A DNA stretch of 64,000 bases from Mitsuaria sp. WAJ17 (GCF_014174515.1 NZ_JACJUG010000008.1:62001-126000), one strand, 5' to 3'. Counted from the first letter of the stretch, positions 10,592 to 31,704 are shown. The notes: a model not told the origin generated them from the sequence alone. Numbers and translations: made by a program.

Positions 10592-10644
10592 TCGGGCTTT
10601 CGATGCTCGCCGTACCCAAGTACGGCTGCGCGTCTCAAGCCCGA
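10592..10644 (+). repeat. two-tier hairpin between rplL and rpoB
   Basis: TCGGGCTT (10592-10599) pairs with AAGCCCGA (10637-10644). Inside it, GCCGTAC (10609-10615) pairs with GTACGGC (10620-10626) around a CCAA loop. No T tract follows. It may be a processing site for the rplL-rpoB mRNA or a copy of a dispersed palindromic repeat. Confidence 0.6.
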
Positions 10645-10701
10645 CCTCGACCAGCTCGCTACGCCGCCCGCCGCACGAATTCAGGTTCACCTGGATTCGA
10701 G

Positions 10702-10730
10702 AAGGGGTTGCCTTTGGGCTTCCCCTTTTT
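10702..10730 (+). terminator. terminator/attenuator between rplL and rpoB
   Basis: AAGGGG pairs with CCCCTT around an inner GCC/GGC stem, followed by TTTTT. It is placed like the partial terminator that lowers rpoBC expression relative to rplJL in E. coli. A partial role here is inferred. Confidence 0.65.
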
Positions 10731-10987
10731 CGTCATTGCGGGTTTATCTTGATTGAGAACAGCTGAAAGTGCTTCGCGAGGTATCATTCGCGGTTCTTTC
10801 AAGTGTTCTCTGATCCGACTGCAGAGAGCAGGTTTGGTCGGACTCTGGTGACGCATGAGCATGCGGCCGGGGTTGTCCGCCAGCGGTTGGTAGTGGCCAA
10901 CCACCAAGCTTCGGGTGCAATGCCTGAATAGCCAGTCGCCGACGCAGCCCCTGCCATGGCCAGGTGGGGGCTAGCCACGGAGTGTTT

Positions 10988-15109
<4,122 letters not shown>

Positions 15110-15130
15110 GAGACGGAACAGGAGAAACAC

Positions 15131-19354
<4,224 letters not shown>

Positions 19355-19396
19355 GGCTGAACGCGAGGGCCGGTGCAAGCCGGCCTGCGCCCCGAC

Positions 19397-19431
19397 AAGC
19401 CGCCGCACCCGCAAGGGGCGGCGGCTTTTTT
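19397..19431 (+). terminator. rpoC terminator, abutted by an IS element
   Basis: AAGCCGCC pairs with GGCGGCTT, followed by six T residues; a second hairpin (GGCCGG/CCGGCC) lies just upstream. The T tract is also the left target-duplication copy of the ISL3 remnant that begins at 19434, so the IS inserted directly into the terminator tail without destroying it. Confidence 0.9.
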
Positions 19432-19433
19432 GT

Positions 19434-20418
19434 GGTTCTTCACAGAACTCCGGGGTGCCGGAAGGTATGCCCCAAATGGAAGAGCGGTGACTTCTCAGAG
19501 ATGATGTTTGTGCGACCAATCATCAAATCCGAGCGCATCGCCCCATGGGCAAGGATGCTGCCTGGAGTCCGTTCTGGGAGGGCGTCAGCGTTGCTGACGC
19601 CCTAGTCGGCGAGGATCACGTTCGTTTCGAGTTGATTCCGTCAGCAGGCGTCGTGCCTCGATGTGGTCGTTGCTGCGAGCCGGTGAGTGCCGTTCACGAG
19701 CGAGTGGGCCGCTGCATTCGCGACCTGCCGATGCTGGGACTCAAGTTCCTGCTGGCGGTGGAATTACTGCGCCTGGCGTGCCCGCGCTGCGGGCAGTGCC
19801 TTCGGCATGCGAGATGGCTGGATCGACATTGCAGGAAGAGCCGGCGCATGGCTCAGACGGTGGCAGATTGCTGCAGCCACATGCCGCTGAAGTGCGTGGT
19901 CGAGATGTTCGGCTTGCACTGGTCCACCGTAAGGGAGCTGGATCACCGGCGCCTGCAGGCTATCGTGCAGGCGTTGCCGCCCGCGCAGCCCACGCAGTTG
20001 ATCATGGACGAGTTCGCGCTGTTCAAGGGCCACCGCTATGCCAGCGTCATCTTGGATGCCGAACAGCGGGCGCGTTCTGCATGCGGCCCAGGGGCGCAGC
20101 CGAGCGGCGGTGAGGCCGTTCTTCCAGACGCTGGGGCGGCAGGGCTGCGCACGCATCCAGACCGTGGCCACCGGCATGAACAGCGCCTTCGATTTGGAGG
20201 TGCGTCACTTCTGCACGCGCGCCCGTATCGTCTATGACCTGTTCCACGTCGTGGCCACGTGAGGCCGAGAGGTGGTCTCGCGCGTGCGCGTCGATGCGGC
20301 CAATGAGCTTCGCCACGACAAGCCGGCCCGACGCGTCGTCAAGCAGGCCCACAGGCGCTTGCTCCGCAACCGAGGCGATCTCGATCCGGGCAGTGCTTCT
20401 CGGAATCCGTGAAGAACC
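19434..20418 (+). mobile_element. ISL3-family insertion sequence remnant with both ends
   Basis: The left end GGTTCTTCAC (19434-19443) is repeated inverted as GTGAAGAACC (20409-20418), with further imperfect pairing inward (CCGGGG near CTCGG). The flanks are TTTTTTGT (19426-19433) and TATTTTGT (20419-20426), an 8-bp duplication with one mismatch, the size expected for ISL3. The element is about 985 bp, shorter than a complete ISL3 element with a roughly 400-codon transposase, so an internal or 3' deletion is inferred. The transposase frame is broken. Confidence 0.8.
19545..20410 (+). pseudogene. ISL3 transposase, frameshifted and truncated
   Basis: The first part begins MGKDAAWSPFW and has the N-terminal zinc-finger-like cysteines (CGRCCEP, CPRCGQC) and then the ISL3 core with LIMDEFALFKGHRYASVILDAE. 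Near 20065 the frame shifts: the homology continues in another frame as GRVLHAAQGRSRAAVRPFF and AFDLEVRHFC. A TGA at 20260-20262 interrupts it inside what should read VVAxFGREVV. A third stretch, ending KQAHRRLLRNRGDLDPG, runs into the right terminal repeat. The C-terminal third with the catalytic Glu is missing, so no active transposase can be made. Confidence 0.85.
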
Positions 20419-20450
20419 TATTTTGTCCGGAAGGGGCGTTGGCGGGCGGC

Positions 20451-20996
20451 TTACGAAGCTGCGCCGGGGGTGGGGGCGCGCCGATTCAGCTCCAGCCACT
20501 GTTCAGGCCTCAAGATGGCCAGCCCCTGCTTGCGGGCACGCTTGGCCAGGGCCAGCACATCGCTGTCCCGGCTGATCAGGGCATCGACCTTCTGGGCCAG
20601 CGCCAGGTCGATGAACTTCTGATCATCCTTATCCCGGCATCTGAGAAGGGGCAGGGGGGCCTCCTCCGCATGAGGCTCGGGCATTTGGCACAGGCGCGCG
20701 AACACGGCCGCGATGCCGGCTGGATCCGGACTCCAGCGCGCGGCCACGCCCCGCGACAGCACATGCAGCAGTTCATCCCGCATGGCCACGCTGCCGATCC
20801 AGACCCAGTGGCCGGCCTCGATGGGTTCGACCAGCGCGCGGATGCCGGCGTCCCGGAACACCAGCCACTCCATGACCACCTGGGTGTCAAGCACCAGGCG
20901 TGGCACCTGGGCGGCAAGCACGCCTTGAGTGGCTTCGGCGCGGCCCTGGCCGGCGATCGTAGAGTCTGTGGAGGGAGTCAAGGGCAAGATGGGCAT
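20451..20996 (-). CDS. PIN-domain protein, putative ribonuclease
   Basis: 181 residues from ATG 20996; the open frame extends further upstream, but that part is low-complexity and unrelated. Acidic residues expected for a PIN nuclease are in place: Asp37 in LVLDTQVVMEW, CRDKDDQKFIDLA, and LISRDSDVLAL near the C-terminus. It fits the group annotated as toxin components of type II toxin-antitoxin systems, but no antitoxin gene is beside it. It may be an orphan or act as an RNA-processing enzyme. It lies between the IS remnant and rpsL, where related genomes usually have little. Confidence 0.75.
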   Translation of the reverse strand: MPILPLTPSTDSTIAGQGRAEATQGVLAAQVPRLVLDTQVVMEWLVFRDAGIRALVEPIEAGHWVWIGSVAMRDELLHVLSRGVAARWSPDPAGIAAVFARLCQMPEPHAEEAPLPLLRCRDKDDQKFIDLALAQKVDALISRDSDVLALAKRARKQGLAILRPEQWLELNRRAPTPGAAS

Positions 20997-21179
20997 CACG
21001 GTTGAGCGAAGGGCGTCGGGGCAGAGTGACTGCAGTCGGTACGGGCCCTGGCTGGCGAATCGGCCGACTCCTGTCCTGAACAGGCCCAGGTTTCCGTCCC
21101 AAGGCGAGCCAGCGGATGACCTAGGGCGGCTCATTTTCCCAGCAAAGCCCCTGCCCATCGGCTTTGCGGGCGGGGCCGC
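20997..21179. other. spacer upstream of the PIN gene and rpsL
   Basis: No gene, RNA or clear hairpin is supported here. It should contain the promoter of the minus-strand PIN gene, but I see no convincing -10/-35 pair. Confidence 0.4.
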
Positions 21180-21209
21180 TTGTGCAAAAGACGGCCGCTG
21201 GCATACAAT
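21180..21209 (+). promoter_or_regulatory. sigma-70 promoter of the str operon
   Basis: TTGTGC at 21180 and TACAAT at 21204 are separated by 18 bases. It lies about 200 bases before rpsL, leaving a long 5' leader. Confidence 0.65.
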
Positions 21210-21405
21210 CGAGGGCTCTCTAGTTGGTCTAGCTGCGCCCATAGAGGTGCAGGCAGCTTGAATTCAGCGTGCGGCGCTTAGGCGTTGCGCGCTTTTGTGC
21301 TTCCTTCAGAAGCATATCTGACAGGGTTTCGAGCGGTGTTTTGCCAGGTGGTAAAGCGCGCCGGGCCGCTAGAGGTCTGTGACTTCAAACGGGAACAAGT
21401 TACTT

Positions 21406-21783
21406 ATGCCAACCATCAACCAGCTCGTGCGCCAAGGTCGTGAGACCGAGGTCACGAAGTCCAAGTCGCCTGCCATGCAGGCATGCCCTCAGCGTCGTGG
21501 CGTGTGCACCCGCGTGTACACCACGACCCCCAAGAAGCCGAACTCCGCTCTGCGTAAGGTCGCCAAGGTGCGTCTGACCAACGGCTTCGAGGTGATTTCC
21601 TACATCGGCGGTGAAGGCCACAACCTTCAAGAGCACAGCGTCGTGCTGGTGCGCGGCGGCCGTGTGAAGGATCTGCCGGGTGTTCGTTACCACATCGTCC
21701 GCGGTTCGCTGGACCTGCAAGGCGTCAAGGATCGCAAGCAGTCCCGCTCCAAGTACGGTGCCAAGCGCCCGAAGAAGGCCTAA
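21406..21783 (+). CDS. rpsL: 30S ribosomal protein S12
   Basis: 125 residues from ATG 21406 ([13 protein letters not shown]). S12 sits at the decoding centre and controls accuracy. Lys43 and Lys88, the positions usually changed in streptomycin-resistant mutants, are wild type. The 174-base gap to rpsG is the place where S7 binds the str mRNA in E. coli. Confidence 0.99.
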   Translation: MPTINQLVRQGRETEVTKSKSPAMQACPQRRGVCTRVYTTTPKKPNSALRKVAKVRLTNGFEVISYIGGEGHNLQEHSVVLVRGGRVKDLPGVRYHIVRGSLDLQGVKDRKQSRSKYGAKRPKKA

Positions 21784-21957
21784 TTGAGTTGTCACGACCG
21801 GCCTTCAGGCTCTGGTCGGATGTTTTTGCGGAGCGCATGACCCCGTCGAGGGCACAGCGGCCGAGTAAGTGGATGTCCCGAATGCGTGGTCATCCCCGGT
21901 TGCGGCAAATGGCAGCAAGCCATTGCCAGACCAACTGAAGCGAAGAAGGAAATACCC

Positions 21958-22428
21958 ATGCCACGTCGTCGCGAAGTACCCAAGCGCGAGATCCTGCCTG
22001 ATCCCAAGTTCGGTAGCGTTGATCTGTCCAAGTTCATGAACGTCATCATGGAATCGGGCAAGAAGGCTGTCGCCGAGCGCATCATCTACGGCGCCCTCGA
22101 GCAAGTCGAGAAGAAGGCCGGCAAGGATCCGCTGGAAGTGTTCATGATCGCCTTGAACAACGTGAAGCCCATGGTCGAAGTGAAGTCCCGCCGTGTTGGC
22201 GGTGCGAACTACCAAGTTCCCGTGGAAGTTCGTCCCGTCCGCCGGATGGCTCTGGCCATGCGCTGGCTGAAGGAATCGGCCCGCAAGCGTGGCGAGAAGT
22301 CCATGGCTCAACGCCTGGCCAACGAACTGCTGGAGGCCTCGGAAGGCCGCGGCGGCGCCATGAAGAAGCGTGACGAAGTCCACCGTATGGCTGATGCCAA
22401 CAAGGCGTTCTCGCACTTCCGCTTCTAA
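21958..22428 (+). CDS. rpsG: 30S ribosomal protein S7
   Basis: 156 residues starting [11 protein letters not shown]7 nucleates assembly of the 30S head and is the autogenous repressor of str operons in enterobacteria. [11 protein letters not shown] and the C-terminal [20 protein letters not shown] are typical. Confidence 0.99.
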   Translation: MPRRREVPKREILPDPKFGSVDLSKFMNVIMESGKKAVAERIIYGALEQVEKKAGKDPLEVFMIALNNVKPMVEVKSRRVGGANYQVPVEVRPVRRMALAMRWLKESARKRGEKSMAQRLANELLEASEGRGGAMKKRDEVHRMADANKAFSHFRF

Positions 22429-22497
22429 ACACGACTTTTCTGGCCGCCTCGGGTTTCTACTGACCCGCTGGCGGCTCACTGCATCTGGAGCAAGATC

Positions 22498-24600
<2,103 letters not shown>

Positions 24601-24625
24601 AGACCATCCCCTACCGCCTGCGGCG

Positions 24626-24706
24626 GCCCCCTCAAGGGGGCGAGCTCGTAGGACCGGCGAAGCCGGATCCTCGGGCTCCATGCGGAGGACGGCCCTTCGG
24701 GCGTCC
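24626..24706 (+). repeat. three successive hairpins between fusA and tuf
   Basis: GCCCCC/GGGGGC (24626-24641, loop TCAA), GGACCGGC/GCCGGATCC (24651-24670, loop GAA) and GGACG-CCC/GGGCGTCC (24687-24706, loop TTC). None has a T tract. It has the look of a dispersed palindromic repeat or an mRNA-processing site. Confidence 0.6.
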
Positions 24707-24839
24707 GTCTCGTGGCCAGGTGGTTGGGGCATGAATCGTCTTCGTCGAGAGTCTCCTGCTTGCCAGCCGGCAGGGATCAAGGCCTCGGCGGAAACGCTAA
24801 ACCATCAGACTGGATGAATGCTCTTTTTGGAGAATTGAA

Positions 24840-26030
<1,191 letters not shown>

Positions 26031-26047
26031 TTCCTGCGTGACTCTCG

Positions 26048-26066
26048 GGCGGCCCTATGGGCCGCC
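26048..26066 (+). repeat. perfect hairpin after the second tuf
   Basis: GGCGGCCC pairs perfectly with GGGCCGCC around a TAT loop, 17 bases after the tuf stop. No T tract follows, so it more likely stabilises or delimits mRNA than terminates. Confidence 0.6.
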
Positions 26067-26119
26067 TGTCATCACCATTTACGCGGCGTCACCGCCGCAT
26101 GCTCTTTGAAGGAACAGTC

Positions 26120-26431
26120 ATGCAAAAGCAAAAGATCCGCATCCGCCTGAAGGCCTTCGATTACAAGCTGATCGATCAGTCGGCTCTGGAAATCGTGGAC
26201 ACCGCCAAGCGTACCGGTGCCATCGTCAAGGGTCCTGTGCCCCTGCCGACCCGCCTGGAGCGTTTCGACATCCTGCGTTCGCCGCACGTCAACAAGACCT
26301 CGCGCGACCAGTTCGAAATCCGCACCCACCAGCGTCTGATGGACATCGTCGACCCGACCGACAAGACGGTTGACGCCCTGATGAAGCTGGATCTGCCGGC
26401 TGGCGTGGACGTGGAAATCAAGCTGCAGTAA
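26120..26431 (+). CDS. rpsJ: 30S ribosomal protein S10 (NusE)
   Basis: 103 residues from ATG 26120 ([14 protein letters not shown]). An upstream in-frame start is ignored because it adds 21 unrelated residues. S10 is part of the 30S head and also the NusG/NusB partner in antitermination. Here it ends the str transcript: a strong terminator follows and rplC has its own promoter. Confidence 0.99.
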   Translation: MQKQKIRIRLKAFDYKLIDQSALEIVDTAKRTGAIVKGPVPLPTRLERFDILRSPHVNKTSRDQFEIRTHQRLMDIVDPTDKTVDALMKLDLPAGVDVEIKLQ

Positions 26432-26482
26432 TGCGGCCTGGTGTGAGTGGTCCTTGAGGCCATTCCGCCTCCCAAGCGTGAG

Positions 26483-26510
26483 AAGGGCAACCTCCAGGTT
26501 GCCCTTTTTT
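26483..26510 (+). terminator. terminator after rpsJ
   Basis: AAGGGCAACC pairs perfectly with GGTTGCCCTT around a TCCA loop, followed by a T tract to 26510. It closes the rpsL-rpsJ unit. Confidence 0.92.
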
Positions 26511-26532
26511 CTTGACCCTGATGTGACGCCGC

Positions 26533-26562
26533 TTGCGGCCCGCTCAGGGTTGACGCTATACT
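26533..26562 (+). promoter_or_regulatory. promoter of the rplC operon
   Basis: TTGCGG at 26533, an 18-base spacer, and TATACT at 26557. It lies directly after the rpsJ terminator and 200 bases before rplC, so the transcript has a long leader where L4-type autoregulation could act. Confidence 0.6.
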
Positions 26563-26762
26563 CGCAGACTTTTCCGCGCTGGTTTACGCCAGTGCGGCTT
26601 TAGTGCATCGCCTGGATGCGTGCCTTGGGGCGCCTTTACCGGCCCGAGGGATGAGTTCCAAGCGGTGTTTGGTCAGCCCGACCAATCGTTGTCGGGTGTG
26701 TGTAAATGGCTCTTGGAGCTGCGGGGCTTTGGCCTGGCGGCAAAAGGGGCTGGAGAAAAAAC

Positions 26763-27434
26763 ATGAGTCTTAGCAATCGTCTCGGATTGCTGGGCCGCAA
26801 GGTGGGCATGATGCGCATCTTCACGGACGATGGCGACGCCATTCCCGTGACCGTGCTGGACGTGTCCAACAACCGCGTGACCCAGGTCAAGACCGAAGAG
26901 ACTGACGGCTACAGCGCCATCCAAGTGGCGTTCGGTGCACGCAAGGCCTCTCGCGTGACCAAGCCGGAAGCCGGCCACCTCGCCAAGGCGGGTGTGGAAG
27001 CCGGTGAAATCCTCAAGGAATTTCGCGTCGCAGCTGACGTCGCCGCCGAATACAAGGCTGGCGCTCAGGTGCCCGTGACCCTGTTTGCCGCCGGCCAGAA
27101 GGTCGATGTGCAGGGCACTTCGATTGGTAAGGGCTTCGCCGGCACCATCAAGCGCCACAACTTCGGTTCGCAGCGCGCTTCCCACGGTAACAGCCGTTCG
27201 CACAATGTCCCGGGCTCCATCTCGATGGCGCAGGATCCGGGTCGCGTGTTCCCGGGCAAGAAGATGTCCGGCCACATGGGCGACGAGACCGTGACCACCC
27301 AGAACCTCGACATCGTGCGCGTTGACGAAGCTCGTCAGCTGCTGCTGGTCAAGGGTGCCGTGCCGGGCGCCAAGAACGGCCACGTGGTCGTGCGTCCCGC
27401 TGTCAAGGTCAAGGTCAAGAAGGAGGCCAACTGA
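26763..27434 (+). CDS. rplC: 50S ribosomal protein L3
   Basis: 223 residues from ATG 26763 ([16 protein letters not shown]) behind GGAGAAAAAAC. The upstream open frame is not used. L3 is an early 50S assembly protein near the peptidyl-transferase centre. [19 protein letters not shown] contains the Gln-modification region. Its stop overlaps the rplD start (TGATG). Confidence 0.99.
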   Translation: MSLSNRLGLLGRKVGMMRIFTDDGDAIPVTVLDVSNNRVTQVKTEETDGYSAIQVAFGARKASRVTKPEAGHLAKAGVEAGEILKEFRVAADVAAEYKAGAQVPVTLFAAGQKVDVQGTSIGKGFAGTIKRHNFGSQRASHGNSRSHNVPGSISMAQDPGRVFPGKKMSGHMGDETVTTQNLDIVRVDEARQLLLVKGAVPGAKNGHVVVRPAVKVKVKKEAN

Positions 27435-28054
27435 TGCAGCTCGAGCTTCTGAACGAGCAGGGTCAGGCCACCTCCAAGGTGGACGCGCCTGACACCGTCT
27501 TCGCTCGCGAATACAACGAAGCCCTGGTGCACCAGGTGGTCGTGGCCTTCCAGGCCAATGCCCGCCAAGGCACCCGCGCTCAAAAGGACCGCGAACAGGT
27601 CAAGCACTCGACCAAGAAGCCTTTCCGCCAGAAGGGCACCGGCCGCGCTCGCGCCGGTATGACTTCCTCGCCTCTGTGGCGTGGGGGTGGTCGCATCTTC
27701 CCGAACCTGCCGGAAGAAAACTTCTCGCACAAGCTGAACAAGAAGATGTATCGCGCCGGTATGGCCGCCATCCTCTCTCAGCTGGCCCGCGAAGGCCGTC
27801 TGGCCGTGGTGGACTCGATCTCTGTCGAAGCCCCCAAGACCAAGCTGCTGGCTGCCAAGTTCAAGGCCATGGGTCTGGAATCCGTGATGCTGATCGCTGA
27901 TCAGGTGGATGACAATCTGGCGCTGGCTTCGCGCAACCTGGCCAACGTGCTGGTCGTCGAGCCCCGTTACGCCGATCCCCTGTCGCTGGTCTTCTACAAG
28001 AAGGTGCTGGTGACCAAGGCCGCAATGGAGCAACTCAAGGAGATGCTGGCATGA
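27434..28054 (+). CDS. rplD: 50S ribosomal protein L4
   Basis: 206 residues. The extended loop that lines the exit tunnel is visible as [18 protein letters not shown] with flanking basic residues. In enterobacteria L4 represses the S10 operon; here the matching leader would lie upstream of rplC. It overlaps rplC by one base and rplW by four. Confidence 0.99.
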   Translation: MQLELLNEQGQATSKVDAPDTVFAREYNEALVHQVVVAFQANARQGTRAQKDREQVKHSTKKPFRQKGTGRARAGMTSSPLWRGGGRIFPNLPEENFSHKLNKKMYRAGMAAILSQLAREGRLAVVDSISVEAPKTKLLAAKFKAMGLESVMLIADQVDDNLALASRNLANVLVVEPRYADPLSLVFYKKVLVTKAAMEQLKEMLA

Positions 28055-28365
28055 GCGCCCCGAAGTTTGCAGAAGGCCGTCTGGCCCAGGTGCTGCTGGC
28101 TCCCATCGTGTCCGAAAAGGCCACCCTGGTTGCCGAGAAGCACAACCAAGTGTTGTTCAAGGTCCTGCGTGACGCCACCAAGCCCGAGATCAAGGCTGCC
28201 GTTGAACTGATGTTCAAGGTTGAAGTCGAATCGGTGAGCGTGGTGAACACCAAGGGCAAGGTCAAGCGCTTTGGCGGCCGTGTCGGCCGTCGCGACCACG
28301 TCAAGAAGGCGTATGTGTCCCTGAAGGCTGGCCAAGAGCTCAACTTCTCCGGGGAGGCTGCGTAA
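28051..28365 (+). CDS. rplW: 50S ribosomal protein L23
   Basis: 104 residues, located at the exit-tunnel rim where trigger factor and SRP dock. [15 protein letters not shown] near the N-terminus is typical. ATGA overlap with rplD and TAATG overlap with rplB suggest coupled translation. Confidence 0.99.
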   Translation: MSAPKFAEGRLAQVLLAPIVSEKATLVAEKHNQVLFKVLRDATKPEIKAAVELMFKVEVESVSVVNTKGKVKRFGGRVGRRDHVKKAYVSLKAGQELNFSGEAA

Positions 28366-29189
28366 TGGCCGTCGTTAAAGTCAAGCCGACCTCGCCTGGC
28401 CGCCGTGCCGTGGTGAAGGTGGTGCATAAGCACCTGCACAAGGGCGCTCCCGAAGCTTCGCTGCTGGAGCCGCAAAAGCAAAAGTCTGGCCGTAACAACA
28501 ACGGTCACATCACGATGCGCCACAAGGGCGGTGGTCACAAGCACCACTACCGTGTGGTGGACTTCCGCCGCAATAAGGACGCGATCCCGGCCAAGGTTGA
28601 GCGCATCGAGTACGACCCCAACCGTACGGCCCACATCGCTCTGGTGTGCTATGCCGACGGCGAGCGTCGCTACATCATCGCTCCGCGTGGCCTGGAAGTC
28701 GGTTCGACCATCCTGAGCGGCGCTGAAGCTCCGATCAAGGCTGGCAACACCCTGCCCATCCGCAACATCCCCGTGGGTTCGACGATCCACTGCGTGGAAA
28801 TGCTGCCGGGCAAGGGCGCCCAGATCGCACGTTCCGCCGGTGCTTCCGCCGTGCTGATGGCTCGTGACGGTGTCTACGCCCAGATCCGCCTGCGTTCGGG
28901 TGAAGTCCGTCGTGTCCACATCGACTGCCGCGCCACCATCGGTGAAGTGAGCAACGAAGAGCACAGCCTGCGTCAATACGGCAAGGCCGGCGCCATCCGC
29001 TGGAAGGGCATCCGCCCGACCGTCCGTGGTACCGCCATGAACCCGGTTGATCACCCGCACGGTGGTGGTGAAGGCCGTACCGGTGAAGGCCAGGCGCCTG
29101 TGTCGCCGTGGAACACCCTCACCAAGGGCTACCGCACTCGTAACAACAAGCGCACGCAGACGTTCATCGTTTCGCGTCGCAAGAAGTAA
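28365..29189 (+). CDS. rplB: 50S ribosomal protein L2
   Basis: 274 residues. L2 supports the peptidyl-transferase centre. The conserved His-containing C-terminal segment [15 protein letters not shown] is intact. Confidence 0.99.
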   Translation: MAVVKVKPTSPGRRAVVKVVHKHLHKGAPEASLLEPQKQKSGRNNNGHITMRHKGGGHKHHYRVVDFRRNKDAIPAKVERIEYDPNRTAHIALVCYADGERRYIIAPRGLEVGSTILSGAEAPIKAGNTLPIRNIPVGSTIHCVEMLPGKGAQIARSAGASAVLMARDGVYAQIRLRSGEVRRVHIDCRATIGEVSNEEHSLRQYGKAGAIRWKGIRPTVRGTAMNPVDHPHGGGEGRTGEGQAPVSPWNTLTKGYRTRNNKRTQTFIVSRRKK

Positions 29190-29202
29190 GGGGTAGACCA
29201 AC

Positions 29203-29478
29203 ATGGCTCGTTCCCTCAAGAAGGGTCCGTTCGTGGACCATCACCTGCTGGCCAAAGTCGACAAGGCTGTGGCCAACAAGGACAAGAAGCCCATCAAGAC
29301 CTGGTCGCGCCGCTCGACGATCCTGCCCGAATTCATCGGTCTGACGATCGCGGTGCACAACGGCAAGCAGCACGTGCCGGTCTATGTGTCGGACCAGATG
29401 GTCGGTCACAAGCTGGGTGAGTTCGCGCTGACCCGCACCTTCAAGGGTCACCCTGGTGACAAGAAGGCCAAGAAATAA
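29203..29478 (+). CDS. rpsS: 30S ribosomal protein S19
   Basis: 91 residues, starting [12 protein letters not shown]. It pairs with S13 in the 30S head. It starts 13 bases after rplB. Confidence 0.99.
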   Translation: MARSLKKGPFVDHHLLAKVDKAVANKDKKPIKTWSRRSTILPEFIGLTIAVHNGKQHVPVYVSDQMVGHKLGEFALTRTFKGHPGDKKAKK

Positions 29479-29489
29479 GGATTGAGACG

Positions 29490-29819
29490 ATGGAAACCCG
29501 TGCAATCGTTCGCGGTGTCCGCCTGTCGGCCGACAAGGGCCGTCTGGTGGCGGACCTGATCCGCGGCAAGAAGGTGGACCAGGCGCTCAACATCCTGGAA
29601 TTCACCCAGAAGAAGGCGGCACTCATCATCAAGAAGGCGCTGGAAAGTGCCATCGCCAACGCCGAGCACAATGACGGCGCTGACATTGATGAGCTGAAGG
29701 TCACCTCGATCTATGTGGAGCAAGGCACCACGCTGAAGCGCTTCTCGGCTCGCGCCAAGGGCCGCGGCAACCGCATCAGCAAGCCCACCTGCCACATCTT
29801 CGTGTCGGTCGGTAACTGA
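29490..29819 (+). CDS. rplV: 50S ribosomal protein L22
   Basis: 109 residues. The beta-hairpin that reaches the exit tunnel is seen in the [19 protein letters not shown] segment. No macrolide-type insertion or deletion is evident. Confidence 0.99.
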   Translation: METRAIVRGVRLSADKGRLVADLIRGKKVDQALNILEFTQKKAALIIKKALESAIANAEHNDGADIDELKVTSIYVEQGTTLKRFSARAKGRGNRISKPTCHIFVSVGN

Positions 29820-29835
29820 GGCCAAGAGGAAGACT

Positions 29836-30657
29836 ATGGGACAGAAAATCCATCCGACCGGCTTCCGCCTGCCTGTCACCCGTAACTGGGCTTCGCGCTG
29901 GTATGCGAACAACCAGAACTTCGCCACGATGCTGGCCGAAGATCTGCAAGTTCGTGAATACCTGAAGCAGCGCCTGAAGAATGCCGCCGTGTCGCGCATC
30001 CTGATCGAGCGTCCCGCGAAGAACGCCCGCATCACCATTTTCTCGGCTCGTCCGGGCGTGGTGATCGGCAAGAAGGGCGAGGACATCGAAAACCTGAAGG
30101 CCGAACTGACCAAGCGTCTGGGCGTGCCGGTGGCCGTGAACATCGAAGAAGTGCGCAAGCCCGAAATCGATGCTCAGCTGATCGCCGACTCGATCACCCA
30201 GCAGCTGGAAAAGCGCATCATGTTCCGTCGCGCCATGAAGCGTGCGATGCAGAACGCAATGCGTCTGGGCGCCCAGGGCATCAAGATCATGTCCGCCGGC
30301 CGTCTGAACGGCATCGAAATCGCTCGTACCGAGTGGTATCGCGAAGGCCGCGTGCCTCTGCATACCCTGAAGGCCGACATCGACTATGGCTTCTCCGAGG
30401 CCAAGACGACCTATGGCGTCATCGGTGTGAAGGTGTGGGTGTACCGCGGTGACCGCCTGGCCAATGGCGAGGCTCCCGTGATCAACACGCCCCCTGGCGC
30501 TGAAGATGATCGTCGTCCGCGTCGCAACGCCCGTCCGGGCGCTCCGGGTGGCCGTGGCCGTCCCGGCGCTGACAAGCCCGCCGACGGTGGCGACAAGCCC
30601 GGCGCTAAGCGCGTGGTCCGCAAGGCCCCCGCAGCTGGCGAGGCCAAAGGAGAATAA
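29836..30657 (+). CDS. rpsC: 30S ribosomal protein S3 with extended tail
   Basis: 273 residues. The N-terminal KH domain has [15 protein letters not shown]. After about residue 210 there is an extra tail rich in Arg, Pro, Gly and Lys (for example [14 protein letters not shown]), so the protein is some 40 residues longer than E. coli S3. Such tails are common in beta-proteobacteria. rplP starts 2 bases after the stop. Confidence 0.98.
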   Translation: MGQKIHPTGFRLPVTRNWASRWYANNQNFATMLAEDLQVREYLKQRLKNAAVSRILIERPAKNARITIFSARPGVVIGKKGEDIENLKAELTKRLGVPVAVNIEEVRKPEIDAQLIADSITQQLEKRIMFRRAMKRAMQNAMRLGAQGIKIMSAGRLNGIEIARTEWYREGRVPLHTLKADIDYGFSEAKTTYGVIGVKVWVYRGDRLANGEAPVINTPPGAEDDRRPRRNARPGAPGGRGRPGADKPADGGDKPGAKRVVRKAPAAGEAKGE

Positions 30658-30659
30658 AC

Positions 30660-31076
30660 ATGCTGCAACCCGCTCGTCGCAAATTCCGCAAAGAGCAGAA
30701 GGGTCGTAACACTGGCGTGGCCACTCGCGGCGCCAATGTGTCGTTCGGTGACTTCGGCCTGAAGGCCACTGAGCGCGGCCGTCTGACGGCTCGCCAGATC
30801 GAAGCGGCTCGTCGTGCAATCTCGCGCCATATCAAGCGCGGTGGTCGTATCTTCATCCGCATCTTCCCGGACAAGCCCATCTCCCAGAAGCCCGCCGAAG
30901 TCCGTATGGGTAACGGTAAGGGCAATCCGGAGTACTACGTCGCTGAAATCCAGCCCGGCAAGGTGCTCTACGAGATCAACGGTGTGCCGGAAGCCCTGGC
31001 TCGCGAAGCGTTCACGCTGGCTGCTGCAAAGCTGCCCCTGCGTTGCACCTTCGTGGCGCGCCAGGTCGGCCTCTGA
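30660..31076 (+). CDS. rplP: 50S ribosomal protein L16
   Basis: 138 residues, beginning [17 protein letters not shown]. It sits near the A-site tRNA elbow. It has the [19 protein letters not shown] segment, whose conserved Arg is hydroxylated in some bacteria. Confidence 0.99.
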   Translation: MLQPARRKFRKEQKGRNTGVATRGANVSFGDFGLKATERGRLTARQIEAARRAISRHIKRGGRIFIRIFPDKPISQKPAEVRMGNGKGNPEYYVAEIQPGKVLYEINGVPEALAREAFTLAAAKLPLRCTFVARQVGL

Positions 31077-31090
31077 TTGGAGAGATCACC

Positions 31091-31285
31091 ATGAAAGCAT
31101 CTGAACTGCGTGGCAAGGATGTCGCTGCCCTGGAAAAGGAAGTGACCGATCTGCTCAAGGCCCACTTCGGCCTGCGCATGCAAAAGGCCACCCAACAGCT
31201 GAGCAACACCACTCAGCTGGGCAAGATCCGTCGCGACATCGCTCGCGTCAAGACCGTGCTGGCCGAAAAGAAGAAGGGGGCCTGA
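31091..31285 (+). CDS. rpmC: 50S ribosomal protein L29
   Basis: 64 residues from ATG 31091 ([10 protein letters not shown]). The open frame extends into rplP, but this start has GGAGAGATCACC before it. L29 is an exit-tunnel neighbour of L23. One base separates it from rpsQ. Confidence 0.98.
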   Translation: MKASELRGKDVAALEKEVTDLLKAHFGLRMQKATQQLSNTTQLGKIRRDIARVKTVLAEKKKGA

Positions 31286-31286
31286 T

Positions 31287-31556
31287 ATGACGCAAGCTCA
31301 AGAAAAGAACACCCGCACCCTGGTGGGTCGCGTGGTGAGCGACAAGCGCGCCAAGACCGTCACGGTCCTGGTTGAGCGTCGCACCAAGCACGAGCTCTAC
31401 GGCAAGATCGTGGCCCGTTCCCGCAAGTACCACGCCCACGATGAAAAGGGCGAGTACAAGATGGGTGATGTGGTCGAGATCGCCGAAGGCCGTCCTCTGT
31501 CCAAGACCAAGAGCTGGGTCGTGACCCGCCTGGTCGAAAAGGCAGAAGCCGTCTAA
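31287..31556 (+). CDS. rpsQ: 30S ribosomal protein S17
   Basis: 89 residues with an OB fold. [21 protein letters not shown] is typical. It is the last gene of the S10 operon here; a strong terminator follows within 60 bases. Confidence 0.99.
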   Translation: MTQAQEKNTRTLVGRVVSDKRAKTVTVLVERRTKHELYGKIVARSRKYHAHDEKGEYKMGDVVEIAEGRPLSKTKSWVVTRLVEKAEAV

Positions 31557-31610
31557 GGCCTCTTTGGTCAAAGGCGCAGGATCCCTGGGGTCTTGCGCCG
31601 CAGGCCCTGC

Positions 31611-31653
31611 AAACGGTCGGATCGCTGGTGATACTGGCGACCGACCGTTTTTT
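31611..31653 (+). terminator. terminator of the S10 operon
   Basis: AAACGGTCGG pairs perfectly with CCGACCGTTT, extended inward by TCGC/GCGA across a one-base bulge, and ends in six T residues. It separates rpsQ from the peroxiredoxin gene. Confidence 0.9.
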
Positions 31654-31704
31654 ACTTTCTGCCCGGCCGCGCCTGCGCCGGGCTTTGCTTTTGAGGAGAC
31701 TCTC

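Noticed and set aside
20409..21005. Plus-strand frame opposite the PIN gene
   Set aside because: The minus frame has a recognisable PIN domain with its acidic residues; the plus frame has no motif and begins in the IS end.
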